A stretch of 47,278 nt of DNA from contig JAJDNR010000027.1 of assembly GCA_022340565.1 (NCBI GenBank), positions 1 through 47,278 on the forward strand. The letters are read 5' to 3'. Position 1 is the stretch's first letter; each line of letters begins with the position of its first letter. Below the pieces are notes generated by a model. That model was not told the DNA's origin, did not search any database, and worked only from the letters and a program-made list of their open reading frames with translations. The stretch is from Desulfofustis sp. Lineage in GTDB: Bacteria; Desulfobacterota; Desulfobulbia; Desulfobulbales; Desulfocapsaceae. Positions 1-9,088 of the stretch are shown one piece after another. The position numbers were made by a program, and so were the translations under genes.

Positions 1-27
1 CCACTCTGGCCATGAGGCCGCAGCATC

Positions 28-1164
28 ATGAGCTCAACGATTAATTACGCGATCATCGGCTCCGGCATGATGGGCCGGGAACACATTCAGAACATTTCCC
101 TGCTCGACGATGCGGAGGTCACCGCGCTGTTCGACCCCAACGACGAACAGCTGTCGCTTTCAATGAAACTCGCACCGAAGGCGGCTGTCTACAGGGATGT
201 TCGCGATCTCGTCAAAGACACCGGCGTCGATGCCTTCGTTATCGCCTCACCCAACCATACCCATGTCGATATTTTAAAAGAGATCCTGCCCAGCGATTGC
301 CGTCCGATTCTCGCCGAGAAACCGCTCTGCACAACCATCGACGACTGCCGATCGATTGCGCGACTGGCGGAGCAGTATAAAGCGCCCGTCTGGGTGGCGA
401 TGGAATATCGCTACATGCCGGCAGTTGCTCAATTGATCAACCGGGTCGAGGCCGGCGAAGTCGGCGATCCCAAGATGATCGCGGTGCAGGAGCACCGCTT
501 TCCGTTTCTCAGCAAGGTTGGAGACTGGAACCGGTTCAATGTCAACACCGGCGGCACGCTGGTGGAAAAATGCTGTCACTTTTTCGATCTGATGCGGTTT
601 ATCGCCCATGACAACGCGGTACGGGTCTACGCGTCGGGGGCTGCGGACGTGAATTTTCTCGACGAGCGCTACGACGGCAAAACTCCCGACATCATCGACA
701 ACGCTTTCGTGATCGTCGACTTTGCCTCCGGGAAACGGGCATCGTTGAGCTTGTGCATGTTCTGCGACGGCTCATATTTCCAGGAAGAAATCACCGTGCT
801 CGGTCCCAGGGGCAAACTCGAATGCCTGGTCCCCGGACCGGATCGCTTGTGGGCGGTCGACCGTATTGAAGATATCGGCCACTCCACCGGCTTCACCGGC
901 AGGCACCGGGATTCCGAGATCGTGTTCAGCCCGAGAAGCCCGAAGGGCCCGATCAGGGACGTGGTGAGCGTGGACACCAACCTGCAGATGGCGGGGGACC
1001 ACCAGGGCTCCACCTTCTATCAGCACCAGAAATTTTACGATGTGGTCCGTGGCAGCGGTACCGTCGAAGTCACCGTTGATGACGGGCTCCAGGCGGTGCT
1101 GATTGGTCTTGCGGCAGAGCAGTCGATCCGGGAGCATCGGGCGATCGACATCGCCGAGATATGA
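28..1164 (+). CDS. Gfo/Idh/MocA family NAD(P)-dependent oxidoreductase
   Basis: 378 aa, about the usual length for this family of sugar, inositol and sugar-acid dehydrogenases. The N-terminal Rossmann fold shows a glycine-rich GSGMMG loop at residues 11-16. The AEKPL signature at 96-100 supplies the conserved Lys98. The second domain has the family's G-x(n)-H-xx-D pattern, with His184 and Asp187 in a HFFDLMRF segment. It probably oxidises or reduces a hydroxyl of a cyclic polyol, sugar or sugar acid in the cytosol; the exact substrate cannot be read from sequence. The start is preceded by a GAGG at 14-17. A DeoR regulator follows 107 bp downstream on the same strand, so the pair is probably a catabolic unit whose earlier genes lie before the window. 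Confidence 0.9.
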   Translation: MSSTINYAIIGSGMMGREHIQNISLLDDAEVTALFDPNDEQLSLSMKLAPKAAVYRDVRDLVKDTGVDAFVIASPNHTHVDILKEILPSDCRPILAEKPLCTTIDDCRSIARLAEQYKAPVWVAMEYRYMPAVAQLINRVEAGEVGDPKMIAVQEHRFPFLSKVGDWNRFNVNTGGTLVEKCCHFFDLMRFIAHDNAVRVYASGAADVNFLDERYDGKTPDIIDNAFVIVDFASGKRASLSLCMFCDGSYFQEEITVLGPRGKLECLVPGPDRLWAVDRIEDIGHSTGFTGRHRDSEIVFSPRSPKGPIRDVVSVDTNLQMAGDHQGSTFYQHQKFYDVVRGSGTVEVTVDDGLQAVLIGLAAEQSIREHRAIDIAEI

Positions 1165-1271
1165 TGGGAGGCGGGTCGAGGGAAAGAAAAGAGATCCTCC
1201 CCCCGGCACCTGTCAGGCACTGTGTTCAGCGAGGCTGATGCGGCGAACGGCAACACCACATGCGAGGCGCC

Positions 1272-2051
1272 ATGAAAAAGGATACCAGTTACAAAGTTTC
1301 CGGACGCCGGGAAGAGATCGCCAACCTGGTCAACGCACAGGGGTACGCCAGCATCGAGTTTCTGGCCGACAAATACGCGGTATCCACCCAAACGATCCGC
1401 CGCGATATTCTGGCCCTGAGCGAACACAATCTGGTCGCCCGGCTGCATGGCGGCGCCGGCTCCGTGTCATCGCTGATCAATGTCAGCTATGATGCCCGGC
1501 GCATCTCGATGCTCGAGGAAAAGCAGCGACTTGCCGCCAGTACGGCGGCGCTGCTTCGATCCAGCAAGTCGATCTTCATGACCGGCGGCTCGACGATGGA
1601 GATCGTCGCCAAGGAACTGGCCCGGATCTCTACCCTCTGCATCATCACCAACAACATCCACGCGGCGATCCATCTCTACAGCAAAACCGACATCGAACTG
1701 CTGATCCCGTGCGGCAAGGTGCGGCACCACAACGGCTGTATCGTCGGCCCGGCGGCCATGGAGTTCATCGCCAACTTCCATACCGATTTCCTGATCATGG
1801 GCATCGGTGCGATATCTCCGGAAGGAAGGCTGCTCGACTATGACTACGAGGAGTCGATGCTGATGGGCAAAATGATGAAACACGCACAGGATACGATCCT
1901 CGTCACCGACCACACCAAGTTCGAAAAAAGTGCCACCGCCCAAGCCGGGCATCTGCGTGACATCTCCTATCTTGTCACCGACCGGGAGCCGCCGGCTCAT
2001 TTCCGCGAACTGATCGACGAGCACAAGGTAACGCTGGTCATTCCCGATTAG
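1272..2051 (+). CDS. DeoR family transcriptional regulator
   Basis: About 259 aa. The N-terminal winged HTH (residues about 9-60) has the typical DeoR recognition pattern, with STQTIRRDI in the recognition helix followed by HGGA. The rest is the DeoR sensor domain, a ribose-5-phosphate-isomerase-like fold with a TGGST loop and a VTDHTKF segment near the C-terminus, which usually binds a phosphorylated sugar. I prefer the ATG at 1272, which has a GAGG 4-5 bp upstream, over an in-frame ATG at 1260. It most likely represses the oxidoreductase operon directly upstream; this is inferred from position. It is convergent with the GGDEF-EAL gene that follows. Confidence 0.9.
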   Translation: MKKDTSYKVSGRREEIANLVNAQGYASIEFLADKYAVSTQTIRRDILALSEHNLVARLHGGAGSVSSLINVSYDARRISMLEEKQRLAASTAALLRSSKSIFMTGGSTMEIVAKELARISTLCIITNNIHAAIHLYSKTDIELLIPCGKVRHHNGCIVGPAAMEFIANFHTDFLIMGIGAISPEGRLLDYDYEESMLMGKMMKHAQDTILVTDHTKFEKSATAQAGHLRDISYLVTDREPPAHFRELIDEHKVTLVIPD

Positions 2052-2107
2052 CCTGAATCGCGGGCCGGGCCGGGCACTGCCGCGGCGGACCCGGATAAAT
2101 GCGGAAC

Positions 2108-4417
2108 TCAGGAACCCCCCTTGCCGACCCTGCCCGCTGCAAGTACCCGCTCGAATTCATGCTCCGGCAGCGGCCTGCTGAAGTAATACCCCTGATAGAC
2201 GAAACAGCCCTTGTTGCTCAGGTAATGCAGTTCGTGTTCGGTTTCCACGCCTTCGGCAATGACCTCGAGGCCGAGGTTGGTGGCCATCATGATGATCGTG
2301 TCCACCAACACCACAGCCTGGCTGATGTCGCCGATATCGTTGACGAATGCCCGATCTATCTTGAGGGTGTTGATGGGCAGCCGTTTCAGGTAGTTGAGCG
2401 ATGAATAGCCGGTTCCGAAGTCGTCGACCGAGAATTTGACGCCCAGGTCCCGCACCTGCATCATCTTTTCGATGATGTCCATGCCGGTGGAAATCAGGCT
2501 GCCCTCGGTCAGTTCCAGACCGAGATAGCGCGGATCGACCCTGGTTTCCCGGATAATGTCGCTGATCGTGTGAACGAAATCAGAGGCGGCGATCTCGATG
2601 CCGCTGATATTGACCGAGATAATCATCGAATCCTTCATCAGTCCCGCGTCTCCCCAGGCTTTTACCTTCCGGCAGGTCTCGGTCAGAACCCAGCGGCCGA
2701 TGTCATGCATCAGCCCCGATTCCTCGGCAATCGCAATGAAGACCCGGGGAGGCATCATGCCCCGCTGCGGGTGATCCCAGCGAAGCAGCGCCTCGGCTCC
2801 CATCAGGGCGCCGGTAATATCCACCTGCGGCTGAAAATGCAGGAACAGCTCACCCTGTTTCAACGCATGCCTGAGTTCGGTGCTGATGTGCAGCTTTTCG
2901 TCTGCCGCCTCCTGCATGGACGGCAGAAAAAAGCAGATCTCGTTGCGCCCCGCCGCCTTGGCCCGGTACATGGCGGTGTCGGCCTGCTTGAGGATATCGT
3001 CGACGTTCAGATCCTCTTTGGGGAACAGGGAGATGCCGATGCTGACCGTACCCTGGAGATCCCGTTCAACGATCTTGCAGGGGGACGACAGGCACAGACT
3101 CAGTTCCTCGGCCACGGCCCGCACCCTGGACGCCGCGAGCTGGGAAGAATTGCCCAGTTCCGTAATCACCACGGTGAACTCGTCGCCGCCCATCCGCGAC
3201 GCCACATCCTCCTTTCGAACAAACTCGGTCAGCCTGCGCGCAACCACTTTCAGAAATTCGTCTCCCACCGAATGCCCCAGCGAGTCGTTGATGGTCTTGA
3301 AATTGTCGAGGTCGAGATAGAGCAGGGCGCCGTAGTAATGGTGACGCCTTGCCCGGGAAAGCTCGCTGCTCAGGTAGTCCATGAACAGGCGGCGATTGGG
3401 CAGACCGGTCAACGAGTCGTAGGACGCATGGTATTTGATCAACTCTTCCGACTGCCGTTTCTCGGAGAAATCCTCGATGATGGCGATCCCTCCGGGAATC
3501 TGCTGATCGGAGTGGGAGATGGTCTTGAAAAACGCCCTGATCGGCGTCGTATTAGCGCCGGTGACCGAGGTGTAGTCTCCCTCGAAGTATCCTTCTTCGT
3601 TCTCTATCGAATTCCGTATGGCCGTCAGCACCTCCTGGTTTTGAAGGCCCTCGAACAGGTTGAAGCCGATCAGACGCTCTCTTGTCGATCCGAGGATACG
3701 AACCAGTTCCTCGTTGCAGTCGATGATGACGCCTGCTCCGTCGTACTGCATGATTCCCAGCGGGGCATTGCCGAACAGATGCCGGTAGCGCTCTTCACTG
3801 ATTTTCAGACTCTGTTCCCGGTTGGCGCTCTGACGGCGCAGCTTGATATTTTCACGGATATTCGAGTTGATCTTCCTGCCGCCGGCCATGGTCACTAACC
3901 AGAACAGGAACACCAGCAGCGCCTTGAGCAAATCCGGAAAGGTCACGTTCATGCAGAGCTTTGCGATCATCGGAAACAGGATCAGGGTCAGAAACCCCGA
4001 CAGGGCGGTATAGCTCGGGCACAGAGACGACACGCCGCCGGCCGCCATGCCGACCATGATCATGAAATAGACGATCTGATGATCGAGATTGCGGGTGGGA
4101 AAAATCAGAAACGACGAAATTCCCCAGGTGAATGCGGCTGCATAATTGCCGACCAGGAAGCGGCCATGCCATCGCCGATCTTCCGCTTCAGCCTGCGGAC
4201 GGTGCCGATACCGAGACAGCAGGAAAATTCTGCCGGTGGAAATGGAAATAAACGTGGCAAGCCAGACAAGCAGCAGTGTCTGATTGATCTCATTCCAAAG
4301 AAACAGCACCATCATGGCCGCCGCGATCGTCGATACGATGATCGGCATCAGCGCGTTTTCGTAAAGGAGCCGAGTCTGCTCCGGAAGGATATGTCGAGAG
4401 GTCCGTTCCTCTGTCAT
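2108..4417 (-). CDS. Membrane GGDEF-EAL protein with PAS domain (c-di-GMP turnover)
   Basis: 769 aa. About six hydrophobic segments occupy residues 20-190, followed by a PAS domain (about 208-320), GGDEF (about 335-500) and EAL (about 510-760). The cyclase site reads GGDEF at about residue 409 and is preceded by RKED at the I-site spacing, so product inhibition is likely. The phosphodiesterase half keeps EALLRW, DDFGTGYSS and KIDRAF, so both activities look intact. The protein would make and/or degrade c-di-GMP at the inner membrane in response to a signal sensed by the membrane or PAS part. No neighbour is clearly functionally linked. An ATG with MTEERT opens the gene. Confidence 0.93.
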   Translation of the reverse strand: MTEERTSRHILPEQTRLLYENALMPIIVSTIAAAMMVLFLWNEINQTLLLVWLATFISISTGRIFLLSRYRHRPQAEAEDRRWHGRFLVGNYAAAFTWGISSFLIFPTRNLDHQIVYFMIMVGMAAGGVSSLCPSYTALSGFLTLILFPMIAKLCMNVTFPDLLKALLVFLFWLVTMAGGRKINSNIRENIKLRRQSANREQSLKISEERYRHLFGNAPLGIMQYDGAGVIIDCNEELVRILGSTRERLIGFNLFEGLQNQEVLTAIRNSIENEEGYFEGDYTSVTGANTTPIRAFFKTISHSDQQIPGGIAIIEDFSEKRQSEELIKYHASYDSLTGLPNRRLFMDYLSSELSRARRHHYYGALLYLDLDNFKTINDSLGHSVGDEFLKVVARRLTEFVRKEDVASRMGGDEFTVVITELGNSSQLAASRVRAVAEELSLCLSSPCKIVERDLQGTVSIGISLFPKEDLNVDDILKQADTAMYRAKAAGRNEICFFLPSMQEAADEKLHISTELRHALKQGELFLHFQPQVDITGALMGAEALLRWDHPQRGMMPPRVFIAIAEESGLMHDIGRWVLTETCRKVKAWGDAGLMKDSMIISVNISGIEIAASDFVHTISDIIRETRVDPRYLGLELTEGSLISTGMDIIEKMMQVRDLGVKFSVDDFGTGYSSLNYLKRLPINTLKIDRAFVNDIGDISQAVVLVDTIIMMATNLGLEVIAEGVETEHELHYLSNKGCFVYQGYYFSRPLPEHEFERVLAAGRVGKGGS

Positions 4418-4667
4418 CTGTGTTCAACCGGTCAATTGGACGGCCTTACGGCCGGCATTACCTCCAATAATGCCACAAGTAGATAAAAATTTTAAATCAT
4501 TTGCACATATTTCTCGATTCAGTCAATCGTGCCGGACCTGATGGCGAAGAATGCGAATGCAGCCGGCGCTCCATTACACGGTTGCTCCCTCCACACGGGC
4601 CTATTATGATGGTGGGCGTAATACCGATCGACTGCATTGCATTGCACCACGGCCACATGGAGGAACC

Positions 4668-4829
4668 ATGAACACATACGTCTGCCCGCTCTGCGGTTTT
4701 GTCTATGACCCTGCTGAAGGAGCCTACGATGAGTATATCGAACCGGGTACACCCTTTGAGGAGTTGCCGGACCAGTGGTGCTGCCCGGTCTGCGGCGCCT
4801 CGAAGGAAGAGTTCTTTGCCGATGAGTAG
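4668..4829 (+). CDS. Rubredoxin
   Basis: 53 aa, the standard length of this small iron electron carrier. Two CPxCG knuckles (CPLCG near the N-terminus and CPVCG near the C-terminus) provide the four cysteine ligands of a single Fe, and YDPAEG and the PGTPFEELP segment are typical. The residue before the second knuckle is also Cys (WCCPVCG), which is less common. The ATG at 4668 follows an AGGA at 4660-4663 and gives the canonical [10 protein letters not shown] start; upstream in-frame ATG codons would add an unrelated extension. Rubredoxins in anaerobes usually pass electrons to oxygen- or superoxide-detoxifying enzymes. No partner is seen next to it. Confidence 0.95.
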   Translation: MNTYVCPLCGFVYDPAEGAYDEYIEPGTPFEELPDQWCCPVCGASKEEFFADE

Positions 4830-4954
4830 ACTCCGCCGCCGGCTCCCGGCCCATTCACTCGAAGCAGGAGCGGACCGCAAAGCGGAACCGCTGTTCTCTG
4901 CTCCACCGGCCCGAATGTACATATTAATTACACACACCCGTAAATCGACAACTA

Positions 4955-4974
4955 TGTTTACATACATGTAAACA
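4955..4974. promoter_or_regulatory. Perfect 9-bp inverted repeat, candidate operator
   Basis: TGTTTACAT and ATGTAAACA are exact reverse complements separated by two bases. A short-spaced, AT-rich dyad of this size resembles operators of dimeric repressors such as TetR-family proteins. No TetR-type regulator lies in the window, so the binding protein is unknown. Confidence 0.5.
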
Positions 4975-5027
4975 AAATATATATTATTTTCGGCGGCCGC
5001 TCCCCAGCCTTACACTATTTTTTTCTG

Positions 5028-5049
5028 TTATTCTATGTAATTAGAATAA
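5028..5049. promoter_or_regulatory. Perfect 8-bp inverted repeat, candidate operator
   Basis: TTATTCTA and TAGAATAA flank a six-base spacer TGTAAT. It lies about 175 bp before the small membrane protein start and about 50 bp after the first dyad. It could be a regulator site or a weak AT hairpin; there is no U-run after it. Confidence 0.4.
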
Positions 5050-5222
5050 AGTATCCAATCCCCCTGCTTTTCCTCATTTCTGGCACGTTCCTGGCAATCA
5101 GAATATTTCAAAGACCGGTGAACCGGGAACGCTGCCCGGCGGGTCGACATGCTATTTTCAATGGTACGGCGCGAGATCGTGCCGCAACCATCTCAGACCA
5201 ACCACCATTCGGGGGGATGAAC

Positions 5223-5390
5223 ATGAACGGTTTAGATCAAATTATCGTAGCTCTGTGGTTTCTTCCGGTAGTTCTTTTTATCGTGATACCGCTGTGCCTG
5301 GGCGCCCTGTGGCTGCCGGTCTCACTGCTCCATAAACTGGTGGCGCGGGAATCGGAACCGGTCCGCCAGATGCAGGCGGCGATCTCATAG
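5223..5390 (+). CDS. Small single-pass or hairpin membrane protein
   Basis: 55 aa, no family recognised. After a short N-terminus (MNGLDQIIVALWF) a continuous hydrophobic stretch covers roughly residues 8-38 with a central LFIVIPLCLGALWLPV, followed by a short charged tail (ARESEPVRQMQ). A run of six G at 5211-5216 sits six bases before the ATG at 5223, which decides the start over ATG 5217 and more distant ones. It stands alone after a long AT-rich intergenic region with two dyads, so it is probably individually regulated. Function unknown. Confidence 0.65.
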   Translation: MNGLDQIIVALWFLPVVLFIVIPLCLGALWLPVSLLHKLVARESEPVRQMQAAIS

Positions 5391-5433
5391 AAGGCGGTGG
5401 GTATGGTTATCGGCAGCCTAAAATGGGGGGAGG

Positions 5434-5462
5434 GAGCCGGCGCCCGGTCCGGGCTCCGGCTC
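5434..5462 (-). terminator. GC-rich stem-loop at the end of the cyclase gene
   Basis: GAGCCGG and CCGGCTC form outer arms, and CCCGG and CCGGG form an inner stem around one T. It overlaps the stop codon of the minus-strand cyclase. Read on the minus strand, the stem is followed by a C-rich tract and then ATTTT, so it is a plausible but imperfect intrinsic terminator. Confidence 0.45.
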
Positions 5463-7167
5463 AGTGAACTGAAGCGATCGCCGAGAGGCTGTCCTTCCAG
5501 AGCCGGACCCGGTCGAGGTTCGCGTACGGGTGCTTATCGAGCCACGCCACCGCATCGACCGACGGAAACCGTTCGCGGATCGAGTCGACCGTCGCCTTTG
5601 CCCGCCGCTCCATGCCCAGTTCAGCTTGGGCCGCGGCAAGCACGATATACGCCTCGAGATTGTTCGGCTGGTGGTCGATGACCATCTCGGCCACCAGCAT
5701 CGCCTCCTCGAGTTTCTCACCGATAAAGAGGGAACACGCCTTGACGGTCGGGTACCATGGTTTGTTTATGCCGGTCAAGCGCATGGCTGTATTGAGCAGG
5801 TCGACGGATTTCTCCCACTGGCCGAGATAGCGCCTGATACTCCCTTCGAGACCGTAGGTGACGTCACAGGTTGGCCGCAGAATCTCAAGCTCCTCGATGG
5901 CGGCGAGCGCCTCGTCGTGCTTCCCCTGTGACATCAGAATTGCTCCTTCGATGGCTTGGGCCATACCGGTCGGATCGTTGAGTTTTCGAGCACGCAGGGC
6001 CTGGTCATGGGCTTTCCGCATGGCTGAAACGGTGTCAGCCGCCCACTCGTTGGCCGCTCCAAGCCACAGAGCAAAGGCCGACAGCACATGTCCGTATGGT
6101 CGATTCGGGTGACTAAGCGAGACCTGCTCGAAAAGGTCCAAGGCCCGCGTCCACCCTTCTCTGGTGTCGGACCTGAGGTGATACCAGCCCAGATATATCT
6201 TTTCGATGGCCTCAGGGTCGTTGAGTTCAGCGTACAGCCCCGCCGGTTCCCCGACCACAAGTTCGACCTCTATGGACCGGGCGACCTCTTCGGCGAACCG
6301 TTCCGGCAAATCGAACAATTCCTCGGGCGAAACGAACCATTTGTAGGACTTCACGACATTCATCGTGATCACATCGAACAGGGTTGCGAACACGCGAACT
6401 CTGAATCCGTTCTCATAGACCCCGGTCTCGATCATATAACGTGCTGAGGTAAGGCCTTTCTCCTGGCCGATAACCGACTGCGCGTTCACGGCCTTCAAAC
6501 CGGGAATCGTCGCCAGTCGATGGAGGAGTTCGCGCCTCAGCATCTCCGCCGCATCTACCACCTGCTCACTCGAGTGTTTCACATGTATCGGCAGTACTGC
6601 AACCGTCGGGGATTCGAGGTGCAGCGGGGTCCGTTCGGTCCCGGCATTACCGGTTATGGGGAGATCGGCAAACTCATAGACCTCGACCGTTTCCGGGATG
6701 TTTTTCAGTCGCTGTTTGCCAATGGCCCTGAATCTCAAGGAGGGTTCGTCGAGAATTCGATAAACCCTGCCTGATACGCTTATTCCGCCTGGCTTTGCGA
6801 TGGCCTGGATACGAGCGGCGACGTTGAGCACGTCCCCATAGAACTGAGTACCCGAGACACTCACCGACCCCGCGTCCAGTCCCATTCTGAACCTGACCGG
6901 TTCCGAGGCGATACGCGGGTCCCGCCGCTCGATTTCAGAGGTAATGGATAAGGCCGCCTGTACCGCTTCCGCGGTGTCCTCGAAAACCGCCATGAAATTG
7001 TCGCCGACAAAATTGACCAGCGTTCCATGATGGACGGAGACCTGGTCGGCAACCAGCCGCTGGAACAGCTCCACCAGGGCCGCAGTCGATTCATGGCTGT
7101 CGGCCATAAGTCGGCTGTAGCCGACAATATCTCCATTAAGCGCCACAACCGTGCGTTGCTGGTTCAT
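5461..7167 (-). CDS. Class III nucleotide cyclase with TolB-like and TPR domains
   Basis: 568 aa. Residues 5-170 are a class III adenylyl/guanylyl cyclase catalytic domain: metal-binding Asp13 (NGDIVGYS) and Asp56 (VGDN), and the transition-state pair Asn115/Arg119 in GDVLNVAAR. Next comes a TolB-like segment (about 188-310, starting AVLPIHV) and a C-terminal TPR-type helical repeat region. This order is common in proteobacterial cyclases. The position normally occupied by the substrate-selecting Lys (four residues before the second metal Asp) is Asn52, so which nucleotide is used, or whether the enzyme is active, is open. No membrane segment is seen; it should be cytosolic. Start chosen at the ATG giving MNQQRTVVALNGD. 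Confidence 0.88.
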   Translation of the reverse strand: MNQQRTVVALNGDIVGYSRLMADSHESTAALVELFQRLVADQVSVHHGTLVNFVGDNFMAVFEDTAEAVQAALSITSEIERRDPRIASEPVRFRMGLDAGSVSVSGTQFYGDVLNVAARIQAIAKPGGISVSGRVYRILDEPSLRFRAIGKQRLKNIPETVEVYEFADLPITGNAGTERTPLHLESPTVAVLPIHVKHSSEQVVDAAEMLRRELLHRLATIPGLKAVNAQSVIGQEKGLTSARYMIETGVYENGFRVRVFATLFDVITMNVVKSYKWFVSPEELFDLPERFAEEVARSIEVELVVGEPAGLYAELNDPEAIEKIYLGWYHLRSDTREGWTRALDLFEQVSLSHPNRPYGHVLSAFALWLGAANEWAADTVSAMRKAHDQALRARKLNDPTGMAQAIEGAILMSQGKHDEALAAIEELEILRPTCDVTYGLEGSIRRYLGQWEKSVDLLNTAMRLTGINKPWYPTVKACSLFIGEKLEEAMLVAEMVIDHQPNNLEAYIVLAAAQAELGMERRAKATVDSIRERFPSVDAVAWLDKHPYANLDRVRLWKDSLSAIASVH

Positions 7168-7524
7168 TGCCGCATCCTGTCTGCTTCGTTGCTCCGGGTC
7201 TTTGACGAATCCTTCCCGGCAGGCCGCCGGTCACGAACCGAACCTTCTGGGACAGCGGGTACCCGGTGCGCTCCGGCACCTCTCCGTGCCTACCCGCCAG
7301 GAATCACTGACAAGCAGCCGTTGCTCCGCACGATTATTCTCAGGGGTGGACCCGGAGCAAGATATGCCCGAAAAACCGGCGAAAAATCGCATAGATTGGC
7401 TTCTAAAATAATACCACATTGTAGGATCGTCAAGCCTGCTCGGTGCCGTCTTTGCCGGGGTGCAATACGAATTGGGCGGGTGTGCCGGACCGGTGTACTG
7501 TTCCTGATGCGGGGCCGGTACTCG
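7168..7524. other. Intergenic region between cyclase and dehydratase genes
   Basis: About 357 bp upstream of the cyclase and downstream of the minus-strand dehydratase. No coding feature is supported. A candidate minus-strand promoter lies at its distal end. Confidence 0.5.
7405..7433 (-). promoter_or_regulatory. Candidate sigma-70 promoter for the cyclase
   Basis: On the minus strand TTGACG (7433-7428) and TATTTT (7410-7405) are separated by 17 bp. It would give a leader of about 230 nt before the cyclase start. Matches are imperfect, so this is tentative. Confidence 0.3.
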
Positions 7525-8622
7525 CTAATCGATCATATGCGGCTTCAGCCTGGCATAATCGAACTCGACACCGATGCCGGGAGTGCGCGGCGCCACCGCC
7601 AGGCAGTCCTCGACGAGCAGCGGCCGCCTGGTATATTCGTCGATCGGGAAGCTGTGTACCTCGAGCCAGCCGCCGTGGGACTGTGAAGCCAGCAGGCTCA
7701 CGTGCAGTTCCTGCATGCCGTGGGAACAGACCGGAATCCCGTACTTCTTGGACAACTCGGCCACCCGCAGCCAGCCGGTAATACCGCCGCAGTTGGATGC
7801 GTCGGGCTGGATGAAGGAGAGCTTGGCCTGCTCGAACGCATAGCCGAACTCATAGATCGTATGCAGGTTCTCGCCCATCGCCAGCGGCACCGCGGTGGCG
7901 TCGGCAATCCGTGCATAGCCGCGGTAGTCATCGGGAATGGTCGGCTCCTCGAACCAGTATATATCGTAGGGTTTGAATGCCCGGGCAGCCTCGATCGCCT
8001 GTTCGACTTCCATCGAGTAGTTGGCATCGACCATGAATGTCGTGTCCGGCCCGATCAGCCTTCGCACCTCACGGATGCGCTCGACATCCTGCTCCAGCTT
8101 TGGCTGACCGATCTTGATCTTGACCCCGTTGAACCCGCGCGCCAGATAGCCCTCGATGCTGGCCAGCAGCTTGTCCAGGCTGAATCCGAGATCAATCCCG
8201 CCGCAATAGGCCCTGGCCGTGGCGGCGTGACCTCCGGCCACTTCCCAGAGCGGTTTGCCCAGTGACCTGCAGCGGATGTCCCACAAGGCGATGTCGATCG
8301 CCGAGATTGCAAACGATGCGATGCCGCCCCGGCCGACATAATGGATGTGATACTCCATCAGTTCGAACAACTCGTCGATTGCGGTCGGGTCGCGGCCGGG
8401 AAGAAGCGGCGCCAGGTCATGGTCGATCATCGCCTTGATGGCGCGACCGCCCCGGCCGCCGGTATAGGTGTAGCCCGTACCGCGCTGTCCGTTTGCAAGT
8501 TCAACGGTGACTATGATGAGATCGAAATGGGTGTGATCACCGTGCTTAGCATCGGTCAGCACTTCTGCCAGCGGAACCGCGTAGAGCGCGGAACTGACCC
8601 GATGTATCGAATTATCGCTCAT
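7525..8622 (-). CDS. Mandelate racemase / muconate lactonizing enzyme family, likely sugar-acid dehydratase
   Basis: 365 aa enolase-superfamily protein. The catalytic pattern of the mandelate racemase subgroup is complete: KxK with Lys168 and Lys170 (VKIKIG), metal ligands Asp199 (VDAN), Glu225 (WFEEP) and Glu251 (MGEN), and the Asp274/His301 dyad (QPDAS, CSHGM). Such enzymes abstract the proton alpha to a carboxylate and dehydrate aldonates or aldarates to 2-keto-3-deoxy acids. The start at 8622 is preceded by GAGGA and gives MSDNSIH; a longer open frame upstream has no homology signal. It is divergent from a KDPG-type aldolase, which would cleave the product. Exact substrate is not determinable. 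Confidence 0.9.
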   Translation of the reverse strand: MSDNSIHRVSSALYAVPLAEVLTDAKHGDHTHFDLIIVTVELANGQRGTGYTYTGGRGGRAIKAMIDHDLAPLLPGRDPTAIDELFELMEYHIHYVGRGGIASFAISAIDIALWDIRCRSLGKPLWEVAGGHAATARAYCGGIDLGFSLDKLLASIEGYLARGFNGVKIKIGQPKLEQDVERIREVRRLIGPDTTFMVDANYSMEVEQAIEAARAFKPYDIYWFEEPTIPDDYRGYARIADATAVPLAMGENLHTIYEFGYAFEQAKLSFIQPDASNCGGITGWLRVAELSKKYGIPVCSHGMQELHVSLLASQSHGGWLEVHSFPIDEYTRRPLLVEDCLAVAPRTPGIGVEFDYARLKPHMID

Positions 8623-9088
8623 GGCTATCCTCAGTGATGTCTGAGACGGGGCCGGGCAGCAGCGGTGCGCTGCTGCAGTCTTTGAAACCGGAGAGGGAAC
8701 TGTATACCGGAATCGGCCCGAATGCATCAAATGATTCCGCCGCCGCACCCCTTTCATGAGCGGACCGTTCTTTACAGAGCGACACAGGTTCATTGCCCCC
8801 ACTCGGGCACAGTTCCAGCGGGGAGCCGGGAGCATCCCGGGAGCGCCGTGAGCAGGCACCGCAGCGAGCCCCGCAGCACCATGCAATGGGGTGAACTTAG
8901 GACGCTCTGGATAACTCGAATCGTCCGTCGATGATCTCAGGAATTTTGGCTGCATCGCAGCGGAAGGGTGTTCACAAGCCAGCGGTAACGTGTTATTAGT
9001 TCGGCCCGGACAGCATTCCGGCGAAGTTACCTGGCCTCGATCGCGGATTGTTTTTACTCGCACTTCCCTTCACTACCCGGAGTTACAC
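8623..9088. other. Divergent intergenic region between dehydratase and aldolase
   Basis: 466 bp with no supported gene. It must hold promoters for both divergent genes. Besides the strong hairpin at 8656-8676 there is a second small perfect one (CCGGGA/TCCCGG around GCA, about 8828-8842). No clear sigma-70 promoter pair stood out. Confidence 0.5.
8656..8676. repeat. Perfect 9-bp stem-loop in the dehydratase leader
   Basis: GCAGCAGCG and CGCTGCTGC pair exactly around a GTG loop. It starts about 34 nt upstream of the dehydratase start codon on the minus strand, so it would form in the 5' leader of that mRNA. It could affect stability or translation; there is no U-tract to make it a terminator. 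Confidence 0.5.

Larger units (their letters stand above)
4830..5222. other. Intergenic region, AT-rich, with two perfect dyads
   Basis: No gene recognised in about 390 bp between rubredoxin and a small membrane protein. The second half is markedly more AT-rich than its surroundings and contains two separate perfect inverted repeats, listed individually. The AT-rich stretch probably carries the promoter of the small membrane protein gene. Confidence 0.6.
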
